From CAVXWV01 sp963695415 (GTDB lineage Bacteria; Chloroflexota; Anaerolineae; Anaerolineales; UBA4823), in NCBI GenBank assembly GCA_963695415.1, contig CAVOGL010000024.1, positions 145,587 through 209,586 on the forward strand: DNA of 64,000 nucleotides, in the 5' to 3' direction. Below, piece after piece: positions 25,857 to 35,043 of the stretch. The notes under the pieces are model-generated. The model was not told where the DNA came from, ran no database searches, and was given only the letters and a program-made list of their open reading frames with translations. Within the stretch, counting starts at the first letter, position 1. Every line of letters begins with the position of its first letter. A program made the position numbers and the translations under genes.

Positions 25857-27482
25857 ATGAAACAAACCGACATAAAACAAGTTAAGATACATTCAAAAAT
25901 CACCCGGCGGCAATTCCTCCAGGCAGCTGCTTTGGGGATGGGAGGTGTGGCTCTGTCACCTTTGTTGTCTGCCTGCAGCCAGATTCTAGCTCAGGACAAC
26001 TTGCTAGTTTCCTCACCCACAAAACAACCTGTCTTATCCACTCCGGCAGCCGCTGTACCGGCCGAATTGGTGGAGATCAGCCTCAAAGCTGCCCCAGGGA
26101 GATTCCAAATTCTCCCTGGCGCCGAGACACGCCTCTGGCATTATCAGGCAGACCTTCTTCAGGGCTCGCCGGCAAGTCTGCAATTCCTCCCTGGCGCTTA
26201 TCCGGGACCGGTCTTGCGGTTGTCTCGCGGTCAGGTTTTGCGTGTTCACTTTGAAAACCAGATCAAAGAACCTACAACCATCCACTGGCATGGTCTCAGT
26301 GTGCCAGCTGAGATGGATGGTCATCCCCGGGATGCGGTTAATGATGGCGCAACTTTTGTTTATGAATTCCCTGTCATAAACCGCGCCGGCACTTATTGGT
26401 TCCACCCCCACCCGCACCAGCGCACCGGTCCGCAGGTTTATTATGGTCTTGCCGGTCTTTTAATTGTCTCGGATGAGGCTGAAGCTGCCCTGGGGCTTCC
26501 TTCAGGGGAATTTGACCTGCCCCTGGTGCTCCAGGACCGTCTTTTTGATGATCAGAACCAGCTCGACTACTCCGGCGATCCGATGGTTGGGTTCCTGGGC
26601 GATCGCATCCTGGTCAATGGTCAGGTCGATTATCGCCTTGAAGTTTCTGCCTCACCCTACCGCTTGCGCCTGCTCAACGGATCAAATGCCCGTATTTATA
26701 AACTTGCCTGGGACGATGCAACACCTTTGACCGTCATTGCCACGGATGGTGGTCTGCTCGAAAGACCAATCCAGCGCGGATATGTGACCCTGGCGCCGGG
26801 TGAGCGTGTTGAGCTGTACGCTGACTTCAGCGCCGACAAGCTCGGAACACATCGCCGCCTGGTCAGTCAGGTCTTTGATGTTGGTGAAATCGGTATGGGA
26901 GCCATGATGGGGGGACGCTCAACGGGATTGCCACAGGGTGGCGAGATGGTTGTCCTCCAGCTGGCTGTAACTCACACCGGGCAGCAGGATGTTCCCTTGC
27001 CAGAAACCCTGGGAAATCAAGGTTTTTATTCTGAACGGGATGCCGTCAATTATCGCCGTCCGCGCCGGTTCGACCTCACCATGCACATGTCAGGTTTCAT
27101 CAACGGGCGCGATTTCGAGATGGATTCGGTCGCTTCACATGAAGTCGTGCGTCTGGGGGACCTCGAAGTATGGGAGTTTAACAATCTAGGTGGTAGGATG
27201 GGGATGATGGGTGGGATGGACCAACCGCATCCCATGCATATCCACGATGTGCAGTTCCAGGTTCTGGAACGCCGGCTGGGGGACGGCTCGAATCAGGTTT
27301 ACAATTCCTTGTCTGCCGGTTTTGTGGATCATGGTTGGAAGGATACCGTTTTGGTCATGCCGGGTGAAGTCGTCCGCGTGCTGGTAAAATTCGAGCACTA
27401 CGCCGGTTTGTTCCTGTATCACTGCCACAACCTGGAACATGAGGACGGCGGTATGATGCGCAACTATCGTATCGAAAGTTAA
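25857..27482 (+). CDS. Multicopper oxidase (CueO/CotA-like), TAT-exported
   Basis: The 541-residue protein has a twin-arginine signal with a lipobox-like end (ITRRQFLQAAALG and SPLLSACSQ). Copper ligand motifs are in order: TIHWHGLSVP, WFHPHPHQR, HPMHIHDVQF and YHCHNLEHEDGGMM, giving all type 1, 2 and 3 sites with Met as the axial ligand. It would oxidise Cu(I) or other metals and phenols with oxygen. A Met/Gly insert (GEIGMGAMMGGRS, then MGMMGGMDQPHPM) recalls the Met-rich region of CueO. It is the core of a copper-detoxification operon. Confidence 0.95.
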   Translation: MKQTDIKQVKIHSKITRRQFLQAAALGMGGVALSPLLSACSQILAQDNLLVSSPTKQPVLSTPAAAVPAELVEISLKAAPGRFQILPGAETRLWHYQADLLQGSPASLQFLPGAYPGPVLRLSRGQVLRVHFENQIKEPTTIHWHGLSVPAEMDGHPRDAVNDGATFVYEFPVINRAGTYWFHPHPHQRTGPQVYYGLAGLLIVSDEAEAALGLPSGEFDLPLVLQDRLFDDQNQLDYSGDPMVGFLGDRILVNGQVDYRLEVSASPYRLRLLNGSNARIYKLAWDDATPLTVIATDGGLLERPIQRGYVTLAPGERVELYADFSADKLGTHRRLVSQVFDVGEIGMGAMMGGRSTGLPQGGEMVVLQLAVTHTGQQDVPLPETLGNQGFYSERDAVNYRRPRRFDLTMHMSGFINGRDFEMDSVASHEVVRLGDLEVWEFNNLGGRMGMMGGMDQPHPMHIHDVQFQVLERRLGDGSNQVYNSLSAGFVDHGWKDTVLVMPGEVVRVLVKFEHYAGLFLYHCHNLEHEDGGMMRNYRIES

Positions 27483-27491
27483 AGGTCCAAA

Positions 27492-28175
27492 TTGTCCTCT
27501 CCGAAAATCCTGGTCGTCGAAGATGAGGCATCCATCGCCAACCTGGTTGCCTCATACTTGCGAAAAGAAGGCTATGAAGTTTTCACTGCGTCTGATGGTC
27601 CCGCTGGTCTCAAAGCTGCCCGTTCTCTAAAGCCGGATCTGATCGTGCTGGATGTCATGCTGCCAGGGATGGATGGTCTTGAACTGCTGGCGCAGGTCCG
27701 CCGTGAGTCGAATCCCTATGTCATTCTGTTGACTGCCCGCAGTGAAGAGCTGGATAAGATCGTGGGATTATCGGTAGGCGCTGACGATTACGTCACCAAG
27801 CCCTTCAGCCCGCGCGAATTGACTGCCCGGGTGAAAGCTGCCCTGCGCCGCCTGCACAGCGGCGTTACGCATCCTGCTGATATCCTCGATTTCAAGCACA
27901 CCCACATCGATGTGGCTGCTCGCGTGGTATTGTTCGATGACGAGCCTGTCGATCTGACCGCCATGGAATTTGACCTGCTGCGTGTCCTTGCCGAATACGC
28001 TGGCATGGTTCTCACTCGTGAACAGCTCCTGGAAAAGGTTTGGGGATCCAGTTATTATGGCGAGACCCGTGTGGTGGACGTTCACATCGGGCATCTTCGC
28101 CAGAAATTGGGGGACAGCAGTCTGCTTGCTACCGTGCGCGGGGTGGGTTATCGTTTCGACGATGAAAGGGTCTGA
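27492..28175 (+). CDS. OmpR/PhoB-type response regulator
   Basis: The 227-residue protein has a receiver domain (acidic pocket VVEDEAS, phosphoacceptor in LIVLDVMLPG, switch Thr in ILLTARS, Lys in VTKPFSP) and a winged-helix output domain (LTREQLLEKVWG, RVVDVHIGHLRQKL, VRGVGYRF). The start is TTG 27492, 9 bp after the oxidase stop; the first residues SSPKILVVED confirm it. With the next gene it forms a metal-responsive two-component system that probably binds the CTTTAC boxes at 25085-25123. Confidence 0.95.
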   Translation: MSSPKILVVEDEASIANLVASYLRKEGYEVFTASDGPAGLKAARSLKPDLIVLDVMLPGMDGLELLAQVRRESNPYVILLTARSEELDKIVGLSVGADDYVTKPFSPRELTARVKAALRRLHSGVTHPADILDFKHTHIDVAARVVLFDDEPVDLTAMEFDLLRVLAEYAGMVLTREQLLEKVWGSSYYGETRVVDVHIGHLRQKLGDSSLLATVRGVGYRFDDERV

Positions 28176-28181
28176 GCTAAG

Positions 28182-29316
28182 ATGCATATTATTCGGACTC
28201 ATCTGGGCGTAAAAATATTTCTCTCTTACCTGATCGTCATCCTGGTTGGAGCAATCGTGCTGGCTGTCTCTGTCTCTCTGGTTCTTCCCGGTGCTTTCAG
28301 CCGCCACATGCTGGGTATGGGCGGTATGATGGGCATGATGGAGGGCACTCACGAAATGAGCGATCTTTTTCAGGGTTTTCGCAGCGGTGTTTATGATGCC
28401 CTCGTCCTGTCTGCTATTGCTGCCAGTATAGCCGCTCTGGTCGTTGGTTTAATAGTTACCCGCCAGTTGATCGCCCCCATTCAGGCATTGTCGCGTGCCT
28501 CTCAGCGTATCGCTGCAGGAAGCTACCGCGAGCGCGTTGAACTGCATCAGGATGAACCCCATGGTCTGGATGAGTTGGGTCAGTTAGCGCTGGATTTCAA
28601 TCGCATGGCGGAGAACCTCGAGCAGGTCGAAGCGCTGCGCCGTCAATTGATCGGTGATGTCAGCCACGAGCTGCGCACGCCGCTGACCACCATCAAAGGT
28701 TCACTCGAAGCCCTGGTGGATGGCGTCTTGCCTGCCATTCCGGAGACGTTTACACGCATCTCCCAGGAAGCCGACCGTCTTCAACGCCTGGTGGATGATT
28801 TGCAGGAACTCAGCCGGGTAGAAGCTGGTGCTTTCGAGTTGAACCTTCAACGACTGGACATTGATGTTGTCATCCAGTCTGCAGTTAACCGCTTCGAGCG
28901 CCAGTATGCTGAAAAAGGTGTCAGCCTCAGTATGAATCTGACCCCTGACCTGCCTGCTGTCCTTGCTGATGCAGACCGCCTGGGACAGGTGTTCAATAAC
29001 CTGCTTGGTAATGCCCTGCAGTATACGCCTCAAGGTGGCGAGGTGGTTGTCACCGCACAGAAATCAGGGGCGGATAGTTCAGGTCAGCGTGCGGGATACC
29101 GGCATCGGCATTTCTCCCGAGCACCTGCCGCATGTGTTTGACCGCTTCTACCGCGCCGATCGCTCCCGCGCCCGCGTATCCGGAGGCAGCGGCATCGGAC
29201 TCACCATCGCCAGATACCTGATCGAAGCTCACGGCGGGAGAATCTGGGTGGAAAGCCATGGCGAAGGCCAGGGTAGTAAATTTAGCTTTAACATCCCCTA
29301 TCACAGCGGTTCCTAA
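28182..29316 (+). CDS. Sensor histidine kinase with Met/His-rich sensor loop, frameshifted
   Basis: Two membrane helices (residues 9-33 and 72-95) bracket a short external loop with HMLGMGGMMGMMEGTHEM, a likely metal sensor. HAMP (TRQLIAPIQALSRASQRIA), H-box (IGDVSHELRTPLT), N-box (FNNLLGNALQYTP) and G-boxes (DTGIGISPEHLPHVFDRFYR, GIGLTIARYLIEAHGG) follow. The frame is broken by one base near 29085 between the N-box and first G-box. The kinase would phosphorylate the adjacent response regulator. Length after repair is about 378 residues, normal for the class. Confidence 0.93.
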
Positions 29317-29349
29317 AAAGCTTATGCAAGCCCGTCGCCAAAGTTGCCC

Positions 29350-30513
29350 TTAATTTTGATAAATCTTCGCCTGGAGCAGCATTAAATCCGGAAGCTCCTC
29401 TGCCCACTCGCGGATCGCAGCCCAGTTCCGCCGGTCGCCGGCAGGCGCCTGGATGACCAGCATCGCGAACAGCACAGCCCACCACTTCAGCCGACCATAC
29501 TCCATCCTGCCTCCAAACACCCCGATGCTAATCGGTCTGGAAGGGCGCGCTGCCTTGAGTACCGGTCGCAGGTAATTCTCCAGCCGGGTATAGCGTTCCT
29601 TAAAATTTAATCTCTTATCATTTTCCGGATGCTTTGGCAGTTTTTCATCAACAGTAATGGGGATCTCACCCATTCGCATATCGGCGGTCTGCGTCAGGCT
29701 CATCGCCAGGACAAACACAGCCAGTGGCATTCTTTGCAGCGCTTTCCGGTTTCTCCGCAGGAAACCCCGGGCAGCCCGGTGCCAGCCCATGATCATCGGT
29801 GCCCCAACCACCACGCCAGCGTAGTTTTGCAGATCCTTGACCTGCTCTATCGGCAGGATATCGACCCGTAAACCGCTTTTTACGATCTCTTCCCCCACAA
29901 TCTCAGCGACCTCCGCTGTTGAGCCTGCCATCGTCGCGTAGGCAACCAGGATTTTGCTCATGTCATCCATCACCCATGCTTCACAGCAATTCGTTTGATT
30001 TTTAGTGTCAGTTTCTGTAGCTTGCTCTACATTCAGGAAACCCAGGGCGCCGAACATCCCGCGCATCAACCTGTGACCGAAGTCAGGATTTAAGAACTGG
30101 TTCGGGCAGCTGCCAGGGATGACCGTAATCCCGTTCTCGTGGCACATGCGCACTGCATCTTGCGAGACGCTGCTCATGCTCGCTACCAGTCCCGGTTTTG
30201 TGCCCATCATGCAGTGCATCCAAACCCGCTTTACACCAAGGTCCACACATTGCTGGACGATGTCTTCGCAGATTTGGGGGTTAGTCAGGATGAAGACCGC
30301 ATCCGGCTTCTCAGGGATCGACTTCAAGTCCGGGTAGCACGGGTCTCCTTCGAAACTGTTGATGCGTGGGTTGACCGCGCTCACCTCATAACCTGTTTCC
30401 TTGAATTTACGGTAAGCGCCGTTGCACCCCGTCTCGCGCCTGTCCGATACGCCGACAACGGCGATCCTTTTCTGTGCCAGGAAATCTTTCACAAGAGGGT
30501 CGATTTTTGCCAT
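29350..30513 (-). CDS. CoA-binding domain fused to a flavodoxin-like domain
   Basis: Residues 1-150 form a Rossmann CoA-binding domain (RIAVVGVSDRRETG, AVFILTNPQICEDIV, GITVIPGSCPNQFLNPD). Residues 180-387 are a flavodoxin fold of HemG/menaquinone-dependent protoporphyrinogen oxidase type (ILVAYATMAGSTAEVAEIVG, YAGVVVGAPMIMG, SIGVFGGRMEYGRLKWW). The CoA-binding unit is usually a stand-alone YccU-like protein, and the flavodoxin usually stands alone too, so the single uninterrupted frame is unusual. A role in redox-linked CoA or thioester sensing is possible, but is inferred. Confidence 0.8.
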   Translation of the reverse strand: MAKIDPLVKDFLAQKRIAVVGVSDRRETGCNGAYRKFKETGYEVSAVNPRINSFEGDPCYPDLKSIPEKPDAVFILTNPQICEDIVQQCVDLGVKRVWMHCMMGTKPGLVASMSSVSQDAVRMCHENGITVIPGSCPNQFLNPDFGHRLMRGMFGALGFLNVEQATETDTKNQTNCCEAWVMDDMSKILVAYATMAGSTAEVAEIVGEEIVKSGLRVDILPIEQVKDLQNYAGVVVGAPMIMGWHRAARGFLRRNRKALQRMPLAVFVLAMSLTQTADMRMGEIPITVDEKLPKHPENDKRLNFKERYTRLENYLRPVLKAARPSRPISIGVFGGRMEYGRLKWWAVLFAMLVIQAPAGDRRNWAAIREWAEELPDLMLLQAKIYQN

Positions 30514-30617
30514 GGATGCTCCTTGTTTTTGTTGTTTTCTTTTAAATGAGATGAACTTTCAGGTGTATTGTCAGTGTACTGCTGATTACGATATAAGCCT
30601 GCTTTATATTTTAATGC

Positions 30618-31838
30618 CTATTCTACCTGAAGTGGAAGCGCTTCCCCCTTCATTCCATGATCGATCATCTGAAGTATCTCCCATGTAAACGCATGTGCGT
30701 CCTCCAGGCACTCTTCTTCGATGTACTCGAACCGGTCAGTCATCTGGTGCCAGTGTGTGCCAGTGGAGGCGTATTCGGGTGTCATTGCGCAGACTGTTAC
30801 TGCGACCAGTCCACGCAGTGTCGCTGGTAGAGCATCATTGTAAGCCGTCCCGGGCATCTCCAACACACCCCGTTCAAGCACTGAGGCAGCCTTCCGTTCC
30901 AACTCCAACGCCGCCGGATGTGTGGGGTGTTTGATCACCAATCCATCGTTGGAAATATATTTGACCTGCCCCGTGCCCACCTCATCCAGGATGATATACA
31001 CTGCCGGGTCTCCCAGCTCTTCCATGTGCCGGTCCAGGTATGCAGTCATCCCATGAGCCCCGGTTTCCTCACAGTCGGTGAACACCAGGTTCACCTGAGT
31101 GTGTCCTAAAGGTTCTTCGACCAGTCTTTTCGCCAGTCCCAGGATAACCCCAACCCCGGAAGCGTTGTCGTTTGCGCCGGGTGAAAAGGGAGTAAGGTCA
31201 GCGCTTGCCACCAAACCCAGTACGAAAAATTGCACCGGAGCCAGGATCACGGCTGACCAGCGCAATCCCTCCCAGCCGAAAAGTGTGCCCAGACCAAAAA
31301 GTAACGCTCCCACCGCCATGCTCACGAACGCGCCACTCACCAGTACTCCAAACAACCGCTGCCACCTCGCCGTTGAATAGAACACCGGCGTGCGGTGTGT
31401 GTCGTAATGGGCACAGAGCACTATTCTGTTTTTACCCTCACGAACAGGAGCGATGCTGCCGACAACATTCTGGGTGAGTGCCTTAGGCGAGAACCACCTC
31501 GCCCAGTGGTTTTTGAATTCAGTTTCCGCCAGCATTCCCCACACCCCCATCAGGTTCAACAGCGCGCCGGTCCCCAACGCCCACCGTTCGCCCACGGTGA
31601 GACCCAGTAAGCTGCCCAACAGTGCAGCAGCAAACACTGCAAGGAAAGGCCTGTAGGTCGAGGTTCTCCCCTCGAAGGATTCGTATCCCACCTCACTGGC
31701 TCCCAATTTGATCAGTTCGTTGTGGATATATTCCCCAGCTTTCTGGGCTTCAGCCGTGCAGCTGCCGCGCCCGCCAATCGTTTCTGCCAGGTAGCGAATG
31801 TGCTCGAGTGAGTATTGGGTGTAAGTTTGCATTGTCAT
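30618..31838 (-). CDS. M28-family aminopeptidase-like protein with membrane segments
   Basis: The 406-residue protein has M28 metal ligands in order: LCAHYDTH, PGANDNASGVG (bridging Asp), FTDCEETGAHG (catalytic Glu pair), IILDEVG and STGTHWHQMTD. Two or three hydrophobic stretches (FLAVFAAALLGSLLGLTV and a pair near residues 185-230) are inserted between the first ligands and suggest a membrane-bound form with a cytosolic or external peptidase face. It ends with a helical tail. It is transcribed with the MBL and P-loop genes; its start is only 6 bp after the MBL stop. Confidence 0.88.
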   Translation of the reverse strand: MTMQTYTQYSLEHIRYLAETIGGRGSCTAEAQKAGEYIHNELIKLGASEVGYESFEGRTSTYRPFLAVFAAALLGSLLGLTVGERWALGTGALLNLMGVWGMLAETEFKNHWARWFSPKALTQNVVGSIAPVREGKNRIVLCAHYDTHRTPVFYSTARWQRLFGVLVSGAFVSMAVGALLFGLGTLFGWEGLRWSAVILAPVQFFVLGLVASADLTPFSPGANDNASGVGVILGLAKRLVEEPLGHTQVNLVFTDCEETGAHGMTAYLDRHMEELGDPAVYIILDEVGTGQVKYISNDGLVIKHPTHPAALELERKAASVLERGVLEMPGTAYNDALPATLRGLVAVTVCAMTPEYASTGTHWHQMTDRFEYIEEECLEDAHAFTWEILQMIDHGMKGEALPLQVE

Positions 31839-31844
31839 GTTTTC

Positions 31845-32660
31845 CTATAACATGACTTCCATCCCGTCATAAGCAGCCTCGACATCATGGGGATGGAAGA
31901 TCGCTTCCAGTTCTGCGTGCAGCGGGTTGCCGGAGTGCGAGAAGTGGTGCGCGATCACCCTGCCTCCAGGGCGGATCAGACCTTCGGAGCGAATCCACCG
32001 GACCTGTTCCAGAAATGATTCGAATCCCAGGTGCTGATCATACTCCCCAACGCCCAGGGTTTCCTCCAACACAACCACGTTAAAGGAGCGCCCCACCAGA
32101 GCCTTGCGGGTATCCTCCGTGAAACGCCCGGTATCGGTGGCATACAGGATGGCGTGATTCCCATCATCGACGCTGTAAAATAGCGCTTCCAGACTGCCCA
32201 CCGCGTGGTGGGCGCGGTAAGCGCTGATCTTGTACCCGTTGGTCTCCCATTCATCAAAGGCGTGTACCGTATAGGATTCCAGGTGCATTAACGCCAAATC
32301 ATGAGACTCTTGCCCCATGATTGCCGCCACATCTCGCGGACCATAAAGGTGCAGCGTGGGCGGAGGTCTCCGTCCTGTAAAAGCATCCACGCGCATCTCA
32401 AGATTTCCCATGAAAAAATGATCCATATGGGCGTGGGTCACCAGCCCGGTGGTCACGTTCCACAGGTTCAGGCTGAAGCGCTGCGCGGAAGCCAGTAGAT
32501 CGGGTCCGAAATCGATCAGCAGATCTTCATTGACCAGCAGCGCACTGCGCAGGCGTATATTCTTCCCTCCCAGAATACGTGCCTCGTTGCACGAATCACA
32601 GCTGCAGAAAATGCCCGGGTAGCCCTCAGCTGCCGCAGTGCCTAAAAAGAAAAGACGCAT
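31845..32660 (-). CDS. Metallo-beta-lactamase-fold hydrolase (PhnP-like)
   Basis: I choose the ATG at 32660 (GAGGAGG ribosome site 8 bp upstream). The 271-residue protein begins MRLFFLGTAAAEGYPGIFC and has a zinc-binding CSCDSCNEAR near residue 21, VTHAHMDHFFMG (HxHxDH), AYRAHHAVGS, YATDTGRF and AHHFSHSG. This set matches the PhnP/tRNase Z-like phosphodiesterase branch. It would hydrolyse a phosphodiester such as a cyclic phosphate. It lies 13 bp downstream of the P-loop gene and upstream of the peptidase gene. Confidence 0.88.
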   Translation of the reverse strand: MRLFFLGTAAAEGYPGIFCSCDSCNEARILGGKNIRLRSALLVNEDLLIDFGPDLLASAQRFSLNLWNVTTGLVTHAHMDHFFMGNLEMRVDAFTGRRPPPTLHLYGPRDVAAIMGQESHDLALMHLESYTVHAFDEWETNGYKISAYRAHHAVGSLEALFYSVDDGNHAILYATDTGRFTEDTRKALVGRSFNVVVLEETLGVGEYDQHLGFESFLEQVRWIRSEGLIRPGGRVIAHHFSHSGNPLHAELEAIFHPHDVEAAYDGMEVML

Positions 32661-32673
32661 GGAATGTTCCTCC

Positions 32674-33189
32674 TCAGCCTGTTTCCGGTTTATTGCCTGA
32701 ACTATAAATGTCAATGGATTGGAAAGCAGCCAGGATATCCTCTTCGGAGATGGGTGTGTTGTTATTAATTTTCAGGTCCCAATCATAATGCACGTTAGCT
32801 GCGACCCGATTGTATTCAGCCACCTGATCCATCGAAACTGCTATCTGGTCAACTCTGCTGCGGTTCTTAACCCGGTCAAGGCAGGTGTCCAGATCCGCAA
32901 CCACCCTGATCATCTTGATGGAATGTTTTTCAGCGAGAGCAGCATAAAATCCTCGAAAACCTTCACCAGCCCCCAGGCTTTCGATCATCACCTGATCGTG
33001 AATCTCAAACATCCTGTCGATCGCCGCTTCGACCTTCATCCAGCCATCCTCGCCAGGCTGAAGGCTCAGCCAGATCGGCTCAACCCGCAGGAAGGAAATA
33101 TCGGTATGCTCACCCACCACGGTGCCAATATACGTTTTGCCGGCGCCCTTCGGACCAATGAGCATAAACAATGTCTTGAGCTTATCCAT
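32674..33189 (-). CDS. P-loop nucleoside-triphosphate-binding protein, kinase-like
   Basis: The 171-residue protein starts MDKLKTLFMLIGPKGAGKT, a Walker A at residues 12-19. Further features are MIESLGAGEGF (Walker B-like), RVVADLDTCLDRVKNRSR with a lid-like Arg pair, and a C-terminal helix. The fold is that of small kinases such as gluconate or nucleoside kinases, but no substrate loop is recognisable. I prefer the ATG at 33189 over the upstream GTG. It probably forms an operon with the MBL and M28 genes. Confidence 0.75.
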   Translation of the reverse strand: MDKLKTLFMLIGPKGAGKTYIGTVVGEHTDISFLRVEPIWLSLQPGEDGWMKVEAAIDRMFEIHDQVMIESLGAGEGFRGFYAALAEKHSIKMIRVVADLDTCLDRVKNRSRVDQIAVSMDQVAEYNRVAANVHYDWDLKINNNTPISEEDILAAFQSIDIYSSGNKPETG

Positions 33190-33239
33190 GAAGGAACATT
33201 CCACAGTTTTTTCTTACAGGAAATTACTGTCCCCAATTT

Positions 33240-33816
33240 TCATACAATCCGAGTGACCTCATCGATGGGCTTGCGCCACCTGGCATCCGGGCTTTCATCC
33301 GCGAAACCCAGGCAGATCGCCGCAATCATCTCGCCTTCCTCACCCAACCACTCGCACAATTCTTCGTACGCATAAAACACATCACACACCCACAGCGACC
33401 CAATCCCCAGTTCTACCGCTGCCAGAAGCATATTCTGAATTGCCGCCCCGATGGACTGGATATTGACCACGTCATCGAACATTTGCCCGGTCGAATGCTT
33501 TTCCCACGGTCGAAATCCCCAGTGGATTGAAGACAAAGACAGTCACCGGCGCCCCTTCCATCACCCGTGCCGACCCCTCGCTGCTGCCGGGATCATCCCC
33601 CTGTGCTTTGGCATTATCAATCCCTTGGCGCATAATCCGCAGCATCTCGCTGCGCCGATCTCCCTCGACAACCACGAAGCGCCAGGGTTGGCGGTTCTTT
33701 CCGGACGGCGCCTGTATGGCTGCATGGAGAATGGCACGGAGCATCTCATCGGGTATTGGCGTGTCCTGAAATTTACGGATACTGCGCCTGGCAGCGATTG
33801 CATCTAAAGTGTTCAT
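33240..33816 (-). CDS. Nitroreductase-family FMN flavoprotein, frameshifted
   Basis: The N-terminal half (MNTLDAIAARRSIRKFQDTP, then AIQAPSGKNRQPWRFVVVEG) carries the FMN-binding RRSIR and SGKNRQPW motifs. After a shift near 33520 the C-terminal half continues with VNIQSIGAAIQNMLLAAVEL, GSLWVCDVFYAY and AAICLGFADESP. Together they make a standard nitroreductase fold of about 190 residues that reduces nitro groups or quinones with NAD(P)H. It is the last gene of the minus-strand group before the plus-strand GH12 gene. Confidence 0.88.
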
Positions 33817-33979
33817 GGGATCCCCTTTCTCACGGAATTGGTTCTACTGGTTGACCAGCTTTCCCCTCGAAATCGTCATGGTCTTTGTTGGTTGATTGAT
33901 TTTACCGCCTTTCTAAATGTTAAAATGCTTCTTACCAGGTGATGATGTGTATAATCATGGGCAAACCTTGACTTTACGA

Positions 33980-34854
33980 ATGCAAAGCATCGCCCTCCTA
34001 TTTCTTCTGGCAGTCATTTTTCTTTCCGCCTGCGCATCTCCTCGAACCATCGAGACAACGCCTGCCGCCACGCTGCCTCCTACGCTCCAGAGCCAACCAG
34101 AACACCCACACATACTCCCACACCATCCAACCCTGCCACTTCTCTCGCCATGAATTGTGACGATTGGGCGTTACTCGACCTTGGAGAATACCAGGCTCAG
34201 AACAACACCTGGGGGAAGGGAACGCTCAGCGGCTGGTCCCAGTGTATTGGCATTGGGAATAATGACGATGGGACGCTTATCGCCCGTTGGACCTGGGATT
34301 GGCTGAACTCGGGTGGGAATGTCAAGGCTTATCCCGAGATCGTTTTCGGTCAGAAACCAGGTAGTTCGACCACCACAGCTTCCTTACCTGCCCAAATCAA
34401 CAGCATCCGTTCCGCCACCGTCACTTACGATGTCGCCTCCACATACACCGGCAGTGGGAACCTGGCTTTCGATATCTGGCTGACCGATACGGACAACCCG
34501 TCCACCTGGGGAGTGCCGCCGATCACCCACGAGATTATGATCTGGCTGGATTACTATGGCAGCATGAGTCCGGGCGGCGCCTGGCAGGGGCGCGAGATGA
34601 TCGATGGTGCCACCTACAGCGTCTACGTGGGCGAGAAGTATGGCGACGGTTGGCGCTATATCGCCTTCGTCAGAGCCCCTAGGCAGCAGGGCGCAGGCAC
34701 CCTCGAACTTGCCGCTTTTCTCACTTATTTACGCGAAAAGGGTCTCGTGACCGGTGAAGAATACCTGGCATCGATTGAGTTCGGCAATGAGGTCGCCGGC
34801 GGAACCGGCGAAACCCTCCTCAATATATATTCAATCTCAGTGCAAGCAGAGTAA
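33980..34854 (+). CDS. GH12 endoglucanase-like lipoprotein, frameshifted in the linker
   Basis: The protein begins with a lipoprotein signal (MQSIALLFLLAVIFLSACAS) and a Thr/Pro-rich linker. A one-base shift near 34095 hides the linker (restored: TRTPTHTPTPSNPATS) before the catalytic domain. GH12 features: DLGEYQAQNNTWG, THEIMIWLDYYG (nucleophile Glu) and YLASIEFGNEVAGG (acid/base Glu). Beta-jelly-roll enzymes of this family cut beta-1,4-glucan or xyloglucan with retention. It would act tethered to the cell surface. Confidence 0.9.
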
Positions 34855-34893
34855 CGTACCCGGTTTCCCGTCTCCCTCACGAGGAAAGCGATT

Positions 34894-35043
34894 TTAATCG
34901 GATCCCAGGTCGTTTAGCAGGTCCTCAAACCAATTCCTTGCAAAAGCGTGCGTCTGCAAACCATAATCGAGCGTCTTGAGCTGGTATTTAAGGATATCTT
35001 TGTAAGAAGCTGGGATTTCAATCCGCCTGATTTCCTCGTTCAT
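34894..35043 (-). CDS. Small ORF overlapping the hutH stop, unknown
   Basis: A 49-residue frame starts MNEEIRRIEIPASYKDILKY at 35043, its ATG overlapping the hutH stop (ATGA). It ends GSD at 34894. Its composition is protein-like (helical, many charged residues, HAFARNWFEDLLNDL). The overlap suggests translational coupling to the end of the hut operon. I do not recognise it, and it may be a tail of something lost. Confidence 0.5.
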   Translation of the reverse strand: MNEEIRRIEIPASYKDILKYQLKTLDYGLQTHAFARNWFEDLLNDLGSD

